Source: Flagellimonas allohymeniacidonis
Lineage (GTDB): Bacteria > Bacteroidota > Bacteroidia > Flavobacteriales > Flavobacteriaceae
Direction of reading: 5' to 3'
Assembly: GCF_004296335.1 (NCBI RefSeq)
Contig: NZ_SGIU01000001.1
Coordinates: forward strand, 287,290 to 351,289
Length of the DNA: 64,000 nt
Shown here: positions 35,836 through 45,739 of the stretch, one piece after another
How positions within the stretch are numbered: position 1 is the first letter of the stretch
Layout of the letters: each line of letters starts with the position of its first letter
Translations under genes and position numbers: made by a program
Notes under the pieces: model-generated
The model's database searches: none
What the model was told of the DNA's origin: nothing
Seen by the model: the letters and a program-made list of their open reading frames with translations, nothing else

Positions 35836-38800
35836 ATGACAAAAAAGATTCTTCTAGCCCTCTGTCTTTTAAGCATACATTTTATGTATGCCCAAGGAAC
35901 ACCGCCCGAGACCGATTATGAACTCCCTCGAATTATTCCCCCAGCACCTGACGTGCAGCAAATGGAAAAATACGGTGAAATACCTGTGGGCTATTACACA
36001 GGTACACCCAATATCAGCATTGACCTATATGCAGTGCCCACGAGATCAGACTTGTCGGTACCCATTAGCCTAAGCTACCATCCTTCTGGGGTTCGGGTAG
36101 ATGAGAAGGCCTCACGTGTGGGCCTTGGGTGGTCCTTGAATGCCGAGGGGGTAATTTCCCGCAGTGTTGCAGGCATTAAAGAGTTCACGGTTTCGCCAGG
36201 TACAGCTCGACCCGATGTAGGAACCTTTGATCCCAATGATTACGCAAACCGAATTGCGGATTATAATTATGCGGTTGATGTGGTGGCAGGGGACGAGGAC
36301 TCTGAACCTGATGTTTTTCAATACAATTTTATGGGACGTTCCGGGAAGTTCATCTTTGATGAATCGGGTGATATCCATCTTATTCCCAAAGAAGCGTTTT
36401 CGATAACTACCAATCCCTTAATGACCCAGTTCACCATAGTTGATGAAATGGGCAACACCTTTTTGTTCACGGCCCAGGGGATGTCCGTTGTGGGTTCCAA
36501 CTGCAGTCAGGGAGGAGCCTCCAACTATCTTGGGAACAATGTTTCTACCAGTTGGAAGCTTACACAGATCACCACACACACTGGAGAGGTTATAGATTTT
36601 CTTTACCGCACGTTCACCTATCAGTACATTTTGGCCAAAGAGGCGACGGATTACCATCCAATCAGTTTGCCTTTTGGTTGCTCCACAAAAGCTCCGGAGA
36701 ATTGCGAAAAGACCATTACGCACACGGAACGCGTACTGGACCGCATTAATTTCTCAAGTGGTAATGTACAGTTCACCTATTCGGATGACCCATCCTATCC
36801 TATAAATGGTTCCAACACCCGAACTGATTTTTCTGGCAACCATGCCCTTCGAAAGGTCGCCATTTCCAATAGCAGCGGGGTGGTAAAAACCTTCGAGTTG
36901 GTATATGATTACTTTGGTCCAACAGGTACTTCAACCGAGGACGACAACCGCTTAAAACTAACGGAGCTGATCGAGGTGAACTCTGAAAAAAAGCACCGGT
37001 TTACCTATAATGAATCCGTCAACCTGCCACCCCGTTTCAGCTATTCACAGGATTTATGGGGATTTTACAACGGCAAGTCCAATACCACCATTTTACCGGA
37101 AACCTACCATGCAGGTACGCTGATAGCGGGCGCCGACCGTTCGGTGAGCACCACACACAGCCAGGCCGGGGTGTTGACCAAAATCACCTATCCCACACAA
37201 GGCACCTCTGAATTCTTTTATGAGTCCAATGATTATTACGAGGACCAGACCACGACCGAATACGTACCTGGGGGGTTCACTAGGTATGCCGATTTCGGTC
37301 CTCCCTACGACAACACCCATGCCTTTACCATACAGAGCTCCTACCAAAACATAAACTTAAATATCCTCAATCAGTGTGGTAATCCGCCCAGCCAAATAGT
37401 ACTTCAAGATGGAGCCTTGGCCAAGATTCTCGATAGCAACAATCAGGAGGTGGGCCGTTATGTCTCCTCAGATGACCATGCTTTAACCCTAAGCCCTGGG
37501 AACTATACCTTGGAGTTTGAGGTGGATGGCAGTGCCTGTATGTTCAGGGCAAGGTTCTCTTGGTATGAGGAGCAGACCGTTCCGGCCCAAAACAAACTTA
37601 CGGGTGGGCTTCGTATCCAGAAAATAAGAAATTATGATGGTGTGGATTACGAGGAACGCACCTACAGTTACAACAAGGCAGGTTCCACACAATCCAGTGG
37701 GTATTTACAGGGAATTCCCCAATTCCATTATGTTGTCTACCAACAGAATCAGTCGAACTCCAATATTTGCACCTATTTGGGCAGGGGGCATTCCAGTATT
37801 TATCCCTTGGCCACCGCTTTGGGGAATTCGGTTGGCTATTCTCGAGTCACCGAAATCAACAACAGTGAGGCGGGCAATGGCAAAACGGTGTATCACTTCA
37901 CCAACGACATTGACACCTACAATGGAACAGGGCTCAAGTTTCCGAATATTCCCCCAACATCCTATTCTTGGAAAAGGGGCCTTCTTTTAAAGAAGGAAAT
38001 GATGAACAGCGCTGGTAGCAAGGTGCAGGAGGAGATCAATACCTATGCCTTTGATACCCAATTCGTGGGGAACTCCTCAGAGAATTATGGCGGGGATAAA
38101 CTGTCTGCCGGTTTTGTGATACGACAAGTGCAGGCCGAATTCTTCCCCACCAATGCCACTTTTGCCTGGGACCATTATTATATCACCAGTGCCTGGGTCA
38201 AACCCGTTTCCAAACAGACCATTAGTTATTTTCCGAACCAGGTAACCCGAACTGAGAACTATTATTATGATAACCCCACGCACCAGCAGCGTACCCGAAT
38301 GGAGACCACCGATAGCCAAGGCTTGGCGCAACAGCAAAGGTGGTATTACCCTGATGATATACAGACGACATCTAGCTTGCCTGGAGGAAATCTTACTGGA
38401 CCTGACTCCATTGTAATTGGCAAATTGAAGAAAAATGGCACCCACCCCAAAATCGGAGAGATTATTCAGACCAACCAGAAAACAGGAGGTTCTGAAATGA
38501 TGACCCGAAAATTGTACGAAGTCTATGGTCCCAATGTGCTCCCCAAAAGTCTGAATTCCAAAAAGGACGGAACGGATATGGAAAGTAGAATCGTCTACCA
38601 CGATTATGATGACCAAGGCAACATCATTGAAGTAGGTCTGGAAAATGGCACGCCTATCTCCTATATATGGGGCTATAATAATATGTATCCGGTAGCAAAG
38701 ATTGAGAATGCCACATTTTCCCAAATTGAGTTACTATCAGGTTTTGGTTCTGGATTTGATCTCGGAAGTGGTGGATTAAATTCTACTCAACTCAACAGCT

Positions 38801-38994
38801 TAAGAAGTTCTTCGCTTTCTGAAGCCATGGTCACCACCATGACCTATGACCCACTTGTCGGCCTTACTTCAATCACCGACCCTCGAGGCTATACCACCAC
38901 CTACCACTACGACAGCTTTAATCGGCTCTCTGAAATCAAAGACCAGGATGGAAACATCGTCTCCCACTATCAATACAACTACAAAAACCAATAG
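35836..38994 (+). CDS. Rhs/YD-repeat protein A, secreted, without toxin tip
   Basis: 1052 residues. Signal peptide (LLALCLLSIHFMYAQG), then an N-terminal beta-sandwich/propeller region like the SpvB/TcB-type start of Bacteroidota Rhs proteins (GEIPVGYYTGTPNISIDLYA, SLSYHPSGVRVDEKASRVGL, GWSLNAEGVISR), and YD repeats late in the protein (DPRGYTTTYHYDSFNRLSEI). It stops right after a YD repeat, so there is no Rhs core autoproteolysis segment or C-terminal toxin. Likely a structural or shell partner of Rhs protein B, encoded 460 bp downstream. Confidence 0.85.
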   Translation: MTKKILLALCLLSIHFMYAQGTPPETDYELPRIIPPAPDVQQMEKYGEIPVGYYTGTPNISIDLYAVPTRSDLSVPISLSYHPSGVRVDEKASRVGLGWSLNAEGVISRSVAGIKEFTVSPGTARPDVGTFDPNDYANRIADYNYAVDVVAGDEDSEPDVFQYNFMGRSGKFIFDESGDIHLIPKEAFSITTNPLMTQFTIVDEMGNTFLFTAQGMSVVGSNCSQGGASNYLGNNVSTSWKLTQITTHTGEVIDFLYRTFTYQYILAKEATDYHPISLPFGCSTKAPENCEKTITHTERVLDRINFSSGNVQFTYSDDPSYPINGSNTRTDFSGNHALRKVAISNSSGVVKTFELVYDYFGPTGTSTEDDNRLKLTELIEVNSEKKHRFTYNESVNLPPRFSYSQDLWGFYNGKSNTTILPETYHAGTLIAGADRSVSTTHSQAGVLTKITYPTQGTSEFFYESNDYYEDQTTTEYVPGGFTRYADFGPPYDNTHAFTIQSSYQNINLNILNQCGNPPSQIVLQDGALAKILDSNNQEVGRYVSSDDHALTLSPGNYTLEFEVDGSACMFRARFSWYEEQTVPAQNKLTGGLRIQKIRNYDGVDYEERTYSYNKAGSTQSSGYLQGIPQFHYVVYQQNQSNSNICTYLGRGHSSIYPLATALGNSVGYSRVTEINNSEAGNGKTVYHFTNDIDTYNGTGLKFPNIPPTSYSWKRGLLLKKEMMNSAGSKVQEEINTYAFDTQFVGNSSENYGGDKLSAGFVIRQVQAEFFPTNATFAWDHYYITSAWVKPVSKQTISYFPNQVTRTENYYYDNPTHQQRTRMETTDSQGLAQQQRWYYPDDIQTTSSLPGGNLTGPDSIVIGKLKKNGTHPKIGEIIQTNQKTGGSEMMTRKLYEVYGPNVLPKSLNSKKDGTDMESRIVYHDYDDQGNIIEVGLENGTPISYIWGYNNMYPVAKIENATFSQIELLSGFGSGFDLGSGGLNSTQLNSLRSSSLSEAMVTTMTYDPLVGLTSITDPRGYTTTYHYDSFNRLSEIKDQDGNIVSHYQYNYKNQ

Positions 38995-38996
38995 CC

Positions 38997-39443
38997 ATGA
39001 CCATTTTTCAACGATATAGTATTCTCATTTTTCTTGTTTGCACCTGCACGGTATGGGGACAAGGGAACAAAAAAGAACAGACACATCCCATTGTAGGATC
39101 TTGGACCTACGATGCCAGCACTTTTGAAGCCAGTCTCGAACAGAGTTCCAAAAGACGTTTGGATACCATTCCCCAGCATAAATTGACGATCCGGGGCTAT
39201 TATGTTGGGCGTACCGAAACCTTTGCGCCAGATGGCCGATACACCATAACTCTTGCTGACGGAAGTACGCTTCAAGCCCAATGGGCGGCCCAAAACAATA
39301 ATATTGTTTTGGTTACCACTCCAAGCGGGGATGTCTTCCGCAAGCGAATTTCCTTCCCAGCACCCGGTCGTATGGTGATAGAATCCATTGCTTCGGGCAA
39401 CACCAAAAGTGTTATGAACGCCCTTCATTTTATCAAAAACTAA
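38997..39443 (+). CDS. Small secreted beta-rich protein between the Rhs genes (148 aa)
   Basis: Signal peptide ending near VWGQG, then a lipocalin-like pattern (PIVGSWTYDASTF ... GYYVGRTETFAPDGRYTITLADGS ... RMVIESIASGN). It starts 2 bp after Rhs A and ends 12 bp before Rhs B, so it is in the same operon. Possibly a chaperone or adaptor for the Rhs pair; no family firmly recognised. Confidence 0.65.
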   Translation: MTIFQRYSILIFLVCTCTVWGQGNKKEQTHPIVGSWTYDASTFEASLEQSSKRRLDTIPQHKLTIRGYYVGRTETFAPDGRYTITLADGSTLQAQWAAQNNNIVLVTTPSGDVFRKRISFPAPGRMVIESIASGNTKSVMNALHFIKN

Positions 39444-39455
39444 ATCCAAACGGTC

Positions 39456-42400
39456 ATGAAATACAAATCATCATTTTTTGCAACACACAAGTACGTTTTC
39501 GGACTGTTTTTATCGATGCTTTTCACAGCCATGGGCTATGGGCAGTATAGCCTAAATGGGCCCTCTCCTGTACCTGTTTCTCAGACTAGGACCTATACCA
39601 TATCAGGTCCTGGAATTACCAATACCCATTGGACCGTATCTAGTGGTGTAACTATCACGTTGAGCTCAAATACCTCTATTACCGTTCGATTTACTAGCAC
39701 CGGTACCAAGACCATTTCAGCCTCCATTTTAGGAGCCGATTGGAACGCCTATAGTGCCTCAAAGAATGTGAGTGTTACGGAAAATCCGCCTTCCAACCCT
39801 GGTAATCCCACACTTGTGAGTAACAATTGCGGGCAAATTACCCTTCAACGAAGTGGGAACCCACCAAGTGGGACTACTTGGTACTGGCAGGGCACCAATT
39901 CCAATGGAACAAGTACCAGTTTGGGCTCAGGTAGCACCTATACTACCACTAGCTCAGGAACATTCTATATTCGTGCACGGAAAAATAGCACAGGAACTTG
40001 GAGTACGGGCTCGGGCAGTTTGTCTGTTTCCAGAGTGAACTTTTTGCCTGGGACCATTTCCTACAGCGGCCAAACTTCTCTTTGTTACGGAGGAAATCCC
40101 CTTCAGCTGAATAACTACTCCTCGGCAAGTGGAGGCAGTGGCGGCTACACCTATCAATGGCAATACCAAGATTCGGGAAGCAGTACATGGAACAATATCA
40201 GTGGAGCCACTGGAACAACTTATAATCCTGGAAACATGTACAACACACGCTCCTACCGCAGACGGGTCACCTCCTGTAGCGGTCAGCAGAAGTATACGAA
40301 CGTCATCACTATTTCCATTTACCCAAATTTAACTGCGGGAGGCGCCAGTGGTCCATCCGCGGTTTGTTATAACCAGCCAGCTACACTTTCTTCAACAGGT
40401 TCTGCTTCGGGAGGCAACGGGAGCATCGCCTATCAATGGGAACACCGGAATTTAAGTGGGGGTTCTTGGAGCCAAATCAGTGGTGCAATGGGTGTTTCCT
40501 ACACAACCGGATCCCTGACGGTCTCCAAACAATACCGCCGAAGAGCAATTTCATGTAGCCAGACGGTGTACACCAACAACATTGATGTCGTTGTGCGCCC
40601 ACAACTCTTGGCTGGTGACATTAATGGGGCCCAGACCGTGTGTTCGGGAGATAACCCCGGTGTACTCGGAAGTACAACAGCGGCCTCTGGGGGGTACGGG
40701 GGCATTTCATACCAATGGCAGTATGCAACGGGTTCAGGAGGACCCTGGAGTGACGTCGGGGGAGCCACTTCGGCTACGTATGACCCGGGCGCGCTAACCT
40801 CTTCCCGCTGGTATCGCAGGGAGGCCACCTCTTGCAGTCAAACCGTACATACCACCTCTGTTGCGGTGACGGTGAACACACCCACAACCTGGTACGCTGA
40901 TACCGATTTGGATGGATTTGGTGATCCAGGGAACACAACTAGCAGCTGTACAAAACCAACAAATTATGTGAGCAATAATTTGGATGCCTGCCCCAGCATT
41001 TATGGGGTTTACAATGGATGCGGCTACGCGGCCCCAGCCCCCAGCGACGAAAATTACGTATATGTGCGCAACTTTCAGAAAGCAGTGAACAGTGCAACCA
41101 ATCCGGCACTGATCACCAGTGATGCCGATGTCATTGAAGAGATCAACTATTTCGACGGATTGGGCCGCCCGCTTCAAAACATTGCCATAAAGGCAAGTGG
41201 AACCGGTGCGGTTCGCAATGTTTCGGAATGGGTGATGGACTGGACCCCTGGCAGTGGGGGAACCTCATTTTTTCAACAAAACGGAAGCACCTCTGAGAAT
41301 GAACGGGAGGTGGGCACCAATCCCTTGGGAAAACAGGAACTCCTCTGGAAATGTGGCAATGATAGTAGTTCCGGTCCCGATGGCGGATGGAACACCGACT
41401 ATTTCAATGTGGACAAAACGGCTACCTATCGCTATACGGTTTGGGTAAAACGCACACACTCCCAAGATGGAAAAACCTGGCACGGTACCCAAAACGTGAA
41501 TAATCTTGATGGGACGGCCAACGGCAATCCCTATTTCTGGCATGGAGACCTGCCCCAATTGGATCAATGGTACCTTATGGTGGGAATCATCCATCCCCAT
41601 TCGCACGGCACTACCGACACCGGAGTTAGCGGGGTATATGATTTACAGGGCAACAAGGTCATAGACGGCACAGAATTTAAATGGCGCTCGGACACCACTA
41701 CTTCGCGATTTAGAAACTATCTATACTATGCCACGGATACTTCGGTTCGTCAATATTTTTGGAACCCTACCTTGCAAAAGGTCGATGGCTCCGAAGCTCC
41801 CTTGTCCAGCTTGGCCCAGCAGAACCTGCCCTTTGATATCATTACCCAATTTCACTATGATGATTACGGGCGACAGGCCGATGAGTTTTTGCCCTATTGC
41901 GAACCCAGTGGGACATTGGGTGCCCATAGAGGAGATATGGCGACGGCCACCCGCGATTTTTATGAGACCCATTACAAATCCGATTTCCCTACTTTGACCG
42001 GGGGCAATGTAAATGCCCATGCCGAAAAGGAATTCGAGGCCTCACCCCTTAATCGGGTTCTGAAACAGGCGGCACCTGGCGAGGCTTGGCGAATGAGCGG
42101 GGGAGCGACCATTGATTTTGATTACAATACCAATGGGAGCACCGAGGTACGAAAGTTTTCGGTATCACTGAGTTTTGCCAACAATACCCATACCCCTTCA
42201 CTGGTTCAGAGTGGGCATTACGGACAATATGAGCTCTATAAGAACATCACCTATGATGAAAACTACCCCGGTACGGGCACGGACCATACCACCGAGGAGT
42301 TTATGGACAAAGACGGCAGGGTAGTGCTCAAGCGCACCTATAATGCTGGGGCGCACGATACCTATTATGTATACGACGAATACGGTAACCTCACCTATGT

Positions 42401-45038
42401 ATTGCCACCCAAGGTGACCACCAGCAGTGTGAGCAGCACGGAGTTGAACGAGCTTTGCTACCAGTACAAATACGACCACCGCAACCGTTTGGTGGAAAAG
42501 AAACTGCCTGGCAAGGGATGGGAGTATATTGTGTACAACGCATTGGACCAGCCCATTATGACCCAAGATGCTGAACAAGAGCTCGATGATGAATGGTTGT
42601 TTACCAAATACGACCCTTTTGGTAGGGTAGCCTTCACAGGTATGGTCAGTTCAACGGACGATCGATCCACCCACCAGACAGCTGCGGATATTGAAGCGGA
42701 CCAGTATGAATCACGAAGGAGTGCGGCCATCAACTATGAGACAGGTACTCTGGTCCCTGTATTTTATAGTAATGATGCCTATCCCAATACAGGAATTGAT
42801 AAGATCTACACGATCAACTACTATGATGACTATTTGAATCCCACTGATATGGATAATTTAGACGTTCCTTCGACGGTTTTGGGAGAACCCAAGGCCACAA
42901 ATGTGACCGGCCTCCCCACCGTGAGCAAGGTTCGGGTGTTGGACACCAGTCATTGGATCACCACCATCACCGGGTACGACCAAAAGGGGAGGGCCATTTA
43001 TACGGCCAGCAAAAACAATTATTTGAGCACCACGGATGTTGTAGAGAGCGAACTCGACTTCCCCGGGAAGGTGCTACAGACCAAAGCTACCCATACCAAG
43101 GGGGCGAACCCTGCTATTGTCACCATTGATGACTTTACCTATGATCATATGGGCCGTGTGCTTAAACAGACCCAGACTCTGGGCGGGCAGACCGAAACCT
43201 TGGTGGAGAACGCCTATGACGAACTGGGCCAGTTGGTGCAGAAAAACGTGGGTGGCGGCCTACAGAACGTAGACTATGACTATAACGTACGGGGCTGGTT
43301 AAAACAGATCAACGACCCCAGCAGTTTGGGCAACGACCTGTTTGCCTTTGGTATCAATTACAATACCGTGGGCCATGGGGGCACGGCACTCTTGAACGGC
43401 AACATTGCCGAGACCGAGTGGAAGACCGCCAATGACAATACCCTGCGTTGGTACCGTTATGGGTACGATGCCCTTAACCGCATTACCAGTGCCACGGCCT
43501 ACAGCAGCAATTACAATGTGAGCGCCATTACCTATGATAAAAACGGAAACCTGGAGACCTTGACCCGAAGGGGGCATACCAACAGCGGGGCCACCAGTTT
43601 TGGCAATATGGACGTACTTGACTATGACTACGACCTGGGCAACAAGCTCACAAAGGTCACCGATACCGGCAATGGCACCTACGGCTTTGCCGATGGGGTA
43701 AACCAGACCACGGAGTACACCTACGATGACAACGGTAATATGGAGACCGATACGAATAAGGGCATTACCGGTATTACTTATAACCATTTGAACCTGCCCA
43801 CCAACATTTCGATAAACGGTGCTGGCGGCAGTGGAAATATCACGTATATTTATGATGCCACGGGCGTAAAATTAAAAAAGACCGTGGGAAGTTCTGTGAC
43901 AGAGTATGCTGGTAACCATATCTACGAGAATGGCACCCTGCAGTTCTTTAACCAGCCCGAGGGCTATGTTACGCCCAATGGCGGTGGCGGCTACGACTAT
44001 GTGTACCAATACAAGGACCATTTGGGCAATGTACGCCTGAGCTATTTGGACAATGGCAGTGCCACCGAAATTGTGGAGGAGAGCAACTACTACCCCTTTG
44101 GCCTTAAGCACAAAGGGTACAACACCGCGATATCCGCCAATGGAAACAGTGTGGCGCAGAAGTGGAAGTTTAATGGCAAGGAGTTGGAGGAGGACTTAGG
44201 ATTGAATTGGCTGGATTATGGAGCAAGAAGTTATATGCATGATTTAGGTAGATGGACATCTATTGATCCTCATGCCGATAGTTATTTTTCAGCAACCCCA
44301 TATAGTTCATTTGCAAACAATCCGATTTCCTTTGTTGACCCAACAGGTGAAGACATCAAATTCTTTCAATGGGTAGCTAATGAAGAATTATCTACGGGCG
44401 GGGAATGGAAGGAAGTGAGTTTCGACCAATTAGATAGCAATATTCAAAAAGGCTTAGAGAATTTTGCCAAGACTAAAGAAGGATTTGCACTCTTTTCTAA
44501 ATTTGCGAATAAAGGAGATAAGATTGGATCTGTTGAATTTGGCTCTACAGGAGAATATGCAAATCATAATCTTGGTTTTGGTGAATTTGCTAATCAAGGT
44601 TCACCGGAAGGGTTTACAGATGACCCGATAAACCACAGTGTGTTTGGACCTGTTCGAGAAGGTAAAACGAATGATTATATAGACTTTTTCATAGGTCTAA
44701 ATAGTAAAATTTCAAATAGTTTTGATATAAATTTCGCTGAAACTGTAGGTCATGAAGTTTTTGGACATTTGGAACAATATTTGGATGACTATATCAAGGC
44801 TTTTGAAGAATCGGGAGCAAATGCGGCAAATGCCGTGTTTTCGGAATATAGAAAGAAGAATGAAAGGGGATATCAGGATCATTTTGACTTGGCTGGGGGT
44901 AAAGTCCAAAGGTATAACACCTTCGTTACACAATTAAAAGCTATTTTCAATCCTGCTCAGGTCCAAAAACATGTCAACGCGGAAATGAAAAAGACTCTAA
45001 AGGCTGCGAAAGCACAAAAAGCGAAATCAAATGATTAG
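39456..45038 (+). CDS. Rhs protein B: large secreted YD-repeat protein with metallopeptidase-like toxin tip
   Basis: 1860 residues. Order: signal peptide (to about 29), PKD/Ig-like domain, three Ig-like repeats of about 85 residues (each with ...GGxxYQWQ... and RRxxSCS), a calcium-binding thrombospondin-type-3 stretch (YADTDLDGFGDPGN), a DUF6443-like region (FQKAVNSATNPALITSDADV), YD repeats, the Rhs-associated core (HLGNVRLSYLDN; YYPFGLKHKGYN) ending at FVDPTG near residue 1630, then a 230-residue unique tip. The tip has HEVFGH at 1766-1771, like the HExxGH zinc motif of M49-type peptidases. DNA of the tip is visibly more AT-rich than the core. The next gene overlaps by 8 bp and is the candidate immunity gene. 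Confidence 0.9.
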   Translation: MKYKSSFFATHKYVFGLFLSMLFTAMGYGQYSLNGPSPVPVSQTRTYTISGPGITNTHWTVSSGVTITLSSNTSITVRFTSTGTKTISASILGADWNAYSASKNVSVTENPPSNPGNPTLVSNNCGQITLQRSGNPPSGTTWYWQGTNSNGTSTSLGSGSTYTTTSSGTFYIRARKNSTGTWSTGSGSLSVSRVNFLPGTISYSGQTSLCYGGNPLQLNNYSSASGGSGGYTYQWQYQDSGSSTWNNISGATGTTYNPGNMYNTRSYRRRVTSCSGQQKYTNVITISIYPNLTAGGASGPSAVCYNQPATLSSTGSASGGNGSIAYQWEHRNLSGGSWSQISGAMGVSYTTGSLTVSKQYRRRAISCSQTVYTNNIDVVVRPQLLAGDINGAQTVCSGDNPGVLGSTTAASGGYGGISYQWQYATGSGGPWSDVGGATSATYDPGALTSSRWYRREATSCSQTVHTTSVAVTVNTPTTWYADTDLDGFGDPGNTTSSCTKPTNYVSNNLDACPSIYGVYNGCGYAAPAPSDENYVYVRNFQKAVNSATNPALITSDADVIEEINYFDGLGRPLQNIAIKASGTGAVRNVSEWVMDWTPGSGGTSFFQQNGSTSENEREVGTNPLGKQELLWKCGNDSSSGPDGGWNTDYFNVDKTATYRYTVWVKRTHSQDGKTWHGTQNVNNLDGTANGNPYFWHGDLPQLDQWYLMVGIIHPHSHGTTDTGVSGVYDLQGNKVIDGTEFKWRSDTTTSRFRNYLYYATDTSVRQYFWNPTLQKVDGSEAPLSSLAQQNLPFDIITQFHYDDYGRQADEFLPYCEPSGTLGAHRGDMATATRDFYETHYKSDFPTLTGGNVNAHAEKEFEASPLNRVLKQAAPGEAWRMSGGATIDFDYNTNGSTEVRKFSVSLSFANNTHTPSLVQSGHYGQYELYKNITYDENYPGTGTDHTTEEFMDKDGRVVLKRTYNAGAHDTYYVYDEYGNLTYVLPPKVTTSSVSSTELNELCYQYKYDHRNRLVEKKLPGKGWEYIVYNALDQPIMTQDAEQELDDEWLFTKYDPFGRVAFTGMVSSTDDRSTHQTAADIEADQYESRRSAAINYETGTLVPVFYSNDAYPNTGIDKIYTINYYDDYLNPTDMDNLDVPSTVLGEPKATNVTGLPTVSKVRVLDTSHWITTITGYDQKGRAIYTASKNNYLSTTDVVESELDFPGKVLQTKATHTKGANPAIVTIDDFTYDHMGRVLKQTQTLGGQTETLVENAYDELGQLVQKNVGGGLQNVDYDYNVRGWLKQINDPSSLGNDLFAFGINYNTVGHGGTALLNGNIAETEWKTANDNTLRWYRYGYDALNRITSATAYSSNYNVSAITYDKNGNLETLTRRGHTNSGATSFGNMDVLDYDYDLGNKLTKVTDTGNGTYGFADGVNQTTEYTYDDNGNMETDTNKGITGITYNHLNLPTNISINGAGGSGNITYIYDATGVKLKKTVGSSVTEYAGNHIYENGTLQFFNQPEGYVTPNGGGGYDYVYQYKDHLGNVRLSYLDNGSATEIVEESNYYPFGLKHKGYNTAISANGNSVAQKWKFNGKELEEDLGLNWLDYGARSYMHDLGRWTSIDPHADSYFSATPYSSFANNPISFVDPTGEDIKFFQWVANEELSTGGEWKEVSFDQLDSNIQKGLENFAKTKEGFALFSKFANKGDKIGSVEFGSTGEYANHNLGFGEFANQGSPEGFTDDPINHSVFGPVREGKTNDYIDFFIGLNSKISNSFDINFAETVGHEVFGHLEQYLDDYIKAFEESGANAANAVFSEYRKKNERGYQDHFDLAGGKVQRYNTFVTQLKAIFNPAQVQKHVNAEMKKTLKAAKAQKAKSND
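43844..44180 (+). repeat. Rhs core repeat, copy 1 (in full-length Rhs B)
   Basis: DNA from GTATATTTATGATGCCACGG to the codons for QKWKF. Nearly identical DNA begins each of the three truncated tip genes downstream (45740, 48220, 50362), giving long homology for recombination. Confidence 0.92.
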
Positions 45039-45624
45039 AAAAGTTGTTTTTTTGGTTTTAATGATAACAATTCTCTTTTCCTGTAAAAAGAGAACGGAGG
45101 TGGAGGCTATTACTGAAGCTTACTTTTACGAAATTAGGTATAGAGATTCTGATAAAATCGATTATAGTTATAGGCTTTATGAATCTAGCGCCGACACACT
45201 AAAAATTAAGGCTCTAGCCTATGACGTACTAGGAAATGAGCTGAAAAGACATGGTGATGGAGGCTTTTATTTGAAATCAGAAAATAAATTATATATGTTA
45301 GAGGGATTGAAATCAAACCCGTCATTAGGTGAAATCGTCTATGATTTCTCTAAAAAAGATTGTACGAGATATTTCCACCCTTTCCACAGGCAAGTTACAA
45401 ACTGTTTTATAGGAAAAACTGTTGATGACAAATATAAATTTAGTTCCACACAAAATGCTACTGACGGTTATGATTGGGAGATTATTTTGGACAAAAATTA
45501 TCGCTTAATTGAGAAACGCAGTAGGTCACCTCTAGAGAATTTTAGGTCTGAGATTAGAGTTGATAAATCAAAGGTGCCTGAAACTGTAGTAAATAAGGTC
45601 CTAAGCTCTCCCCACTCTCATTAG
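45031..45624 (+). CDS. Candidate immunity lipoprotein for the metallopeptidase tip (197 aa)
   Basis: Lipobox ILFSCKKR near residue 18; the mature protein is charged and beta-rich with no enzyme motif. It overlaps the end of the toxin gene by 8 bp and lacks its own promoter space. A lipid-anchored periplasmic immunity protein implies that the toxin tip acts in the periplasm, which fits a peptidase. Function inferred from position and form. Confidence 0.65.
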   Translation: MIRKVVFLVLMITILFSCKKRTEVEAITEAYFYEIRYRDSDKIDYSYRLYESSADTLKIKALAYDVLGNELKRHGDGGFYLKSENKLYMLEGLKSNPSLGEIVYDFSKKDCTRYFHPFHRQVTNCFIGKTVDDKYKFSSTQNATDGYDWEIILDKNYRLIEKRSRSPLENFRSEIRVDKSKVPETVVNKVLSSPHSH

Positions 45625-45653
45625 TCTTTGGTTAGTGGGGTAGAGCCCCGCTA

Positions 45654-45727
45654 CCGCTAGATTGCATCTAGTGGTGGGGTAGAGTAAGCAAAAAGAGAAC
45701 CACGGCAGCAATGTCGTGGTTTTTTTA
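45654..45727 (+). terminator. Stem-loop plus terminator module, copy A
   Basis: Stem CCGCTAGAT / ATCTAGTGG around a TGC loop (45654-45674), then 24 bp later a terminator AACCACG / CGTGGTT with T-run (45698-45727). A degenerate extra copy of the first stem (ATTAGTCTTTGGTTAGTGG) lies just upstream at 45619-45638. Confidence 0.8.
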
Positions 45728-45739
45728 GGTTTCATTTAG

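Noticed and set aside
38077-43787. Several long minus-strand ORFs opposite the Rhs genes (for example 38077-38724, 43299-43787)
   Set aside because: Antisense frames inside well-supported Rhs coding sequence; long because of the repetitive GC-richer codon use.
39456-45038. Type VI or type IX secretion of Rhs B
   Set aside because: No PAAR/VgrG or Hcp genes in the window and no C-terminal T9SS sorting domain on the protein, whose C-terminus is the toxin tip.
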